This document shows, in pieces, positions 31,560 through 31,644 of a stretch of 31,644 nucleotides of DNA. The notes below the pieces were generated by a model. It saw only the letters and a list, made by a program, of their open reading frames with translations, did no database searches and was not told the origin of the DNA. The position numbers and the translations under genes are program-made. This DNA comes from a virus, in the IMG/VR virus record IMGVR_UViG_3300043823_000206, positions 1 through 31,644 of that record, one strand, 5' to 3'. The stretch's first letter is position 1. Each line of letters starts with the position of its first letter.

Positions 31560-31644
31560 TGTCAGAGTTCTCCATACGTTGTTTGAGGTCTGCAATTACA
31601 CTACATGCTGCCTCCAGACCCCGGAGTTGGCCGCATATATATCT
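31552..31644 (-). CDS. C-terminal part of a small phage ORF (5' end outside the window)
   Basis: The frame is open from the right edge to TGA at 31552, giving 30 residues: YICGQLRGLEAACSVIADLK then QRMENSDNE. It is a helical, Glu/Ala/Leu-rich end typical of small phage ORFs. It overlaps the GroES-like gene by eight bases (ATGAGTGA), and the downstream gene's GGAGA lies inside it, so the two are translationally coupled. The function is unknown. Confidence 0.6.
   Translation of the reverse strand, partial: RYICGQLRGLEAACSVIADLKQRMENSDNE

Noticed and set aside
31560-31595. Longer N-terminus of the GroES-like protein from a TTG codon
   Set aside because: No ribosome site precedes the TTG, whereas ATG at 31559 has GGAGA and the usual coupling overlap with the preceding ORF.

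Overview
The window is a 31.6 kb piece of a tailed double-stranded DNA phage genome: the virion morphogenesis, tail fibre, lysis and genome-ejection part. Every supported gene lies on the minus strand, so transcription runs from high to low coordinates. Genes are packed with 1-30 nt gaps or short ATGA/TAATG/TGATG overlaps, and most starts have a strong AGGAGG-type ribosome binding site. I see no tRNA, rRNA, CRISPR, integrase, IS element or host gene. No tape-measure, sheath or tail-tube gene is visible, while adaptor, hub/nozzle and ejection-type proteins are. This suggests a podovirus-like, short-tailed phage. The Rz/Rz1-type spanin pair points to a Gram-negative host. The family content (MKKGG-type small proteins, modular fibres, a very large ejection protein) resembles that of uncultured aquatic phages. 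Host and taxonomy cannot be fixed from this window.

Layout in the direction of transcription (right to left). (1) Head module, 31644-28142: the tail of a small unknown ORF, a GroES-like co-chaperonin, a scaffolding-like protein, a conserved unknown, a putative decoration protein and the HK97-fold major capsid protein. It ends in a strong rho-independent terminator (28102-28137). (2) A 140-bp boundary (28002-28141) holds that terminator and two copies of a 10-bp repeat that may mark promoters for the next operon. (3) Neck and accessory module, 28001-21585: beta-rich virion proteins, a small membrane protein, a cluster of small Lys/Gly-rich proteins sharing an MKKGG-like motif, two head-tail adaptors that each carry an extra beta domain, and a zinc-ribbon protein. 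(4) Fibre module, 21568-13837: a 1643-residue modular fibre, a possible fibre chaperone, a protein built of 14 twenty-residue repeats, and a second fibre that shares a domain with the first. (5) Lysis cassette, 13827-12545: holin candidate, i-spanin, an o-spanin gene embedded in the i-spanin gene, and a GH108-type endolysin, all overlapping. (6) Tail hub and ejection module, 12545-1: a hub/nozzle protein, a small tail protein, three Gly/Ala/Gln-rich internal or ejection-type proteins (one with an S74-like C-terminus, one with a muralytic-like domain), a GNAT-like protein, and a very large protein (at least 1502 residues, cut by the left end) with a membrane-active-looking N-terminus, a repeated Q-x-E-[L/M]-F motif and a zinc-metallopeptidase HExxH motif.

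How it fits together: the co-chaperonin and scaffold probably serve capsid folding and assembly. The adaptors and hub close the head and form the short tail. The fibres bind the host. The ejection proteins, with their cell-wall-active and protease-like domains, are likely carried in the virion and enter the cell with the DNA. The overlapping lysis genes disrupt inner membrane, wall and outer membrane in turn. The most notable items are the zincin-bearing giant ejection protein, the embedded o-spanin gene, the twenty-residue repeat protein, the MKKGG protein cluster and the repeat-bearing transcription boundary after the capsid gene.
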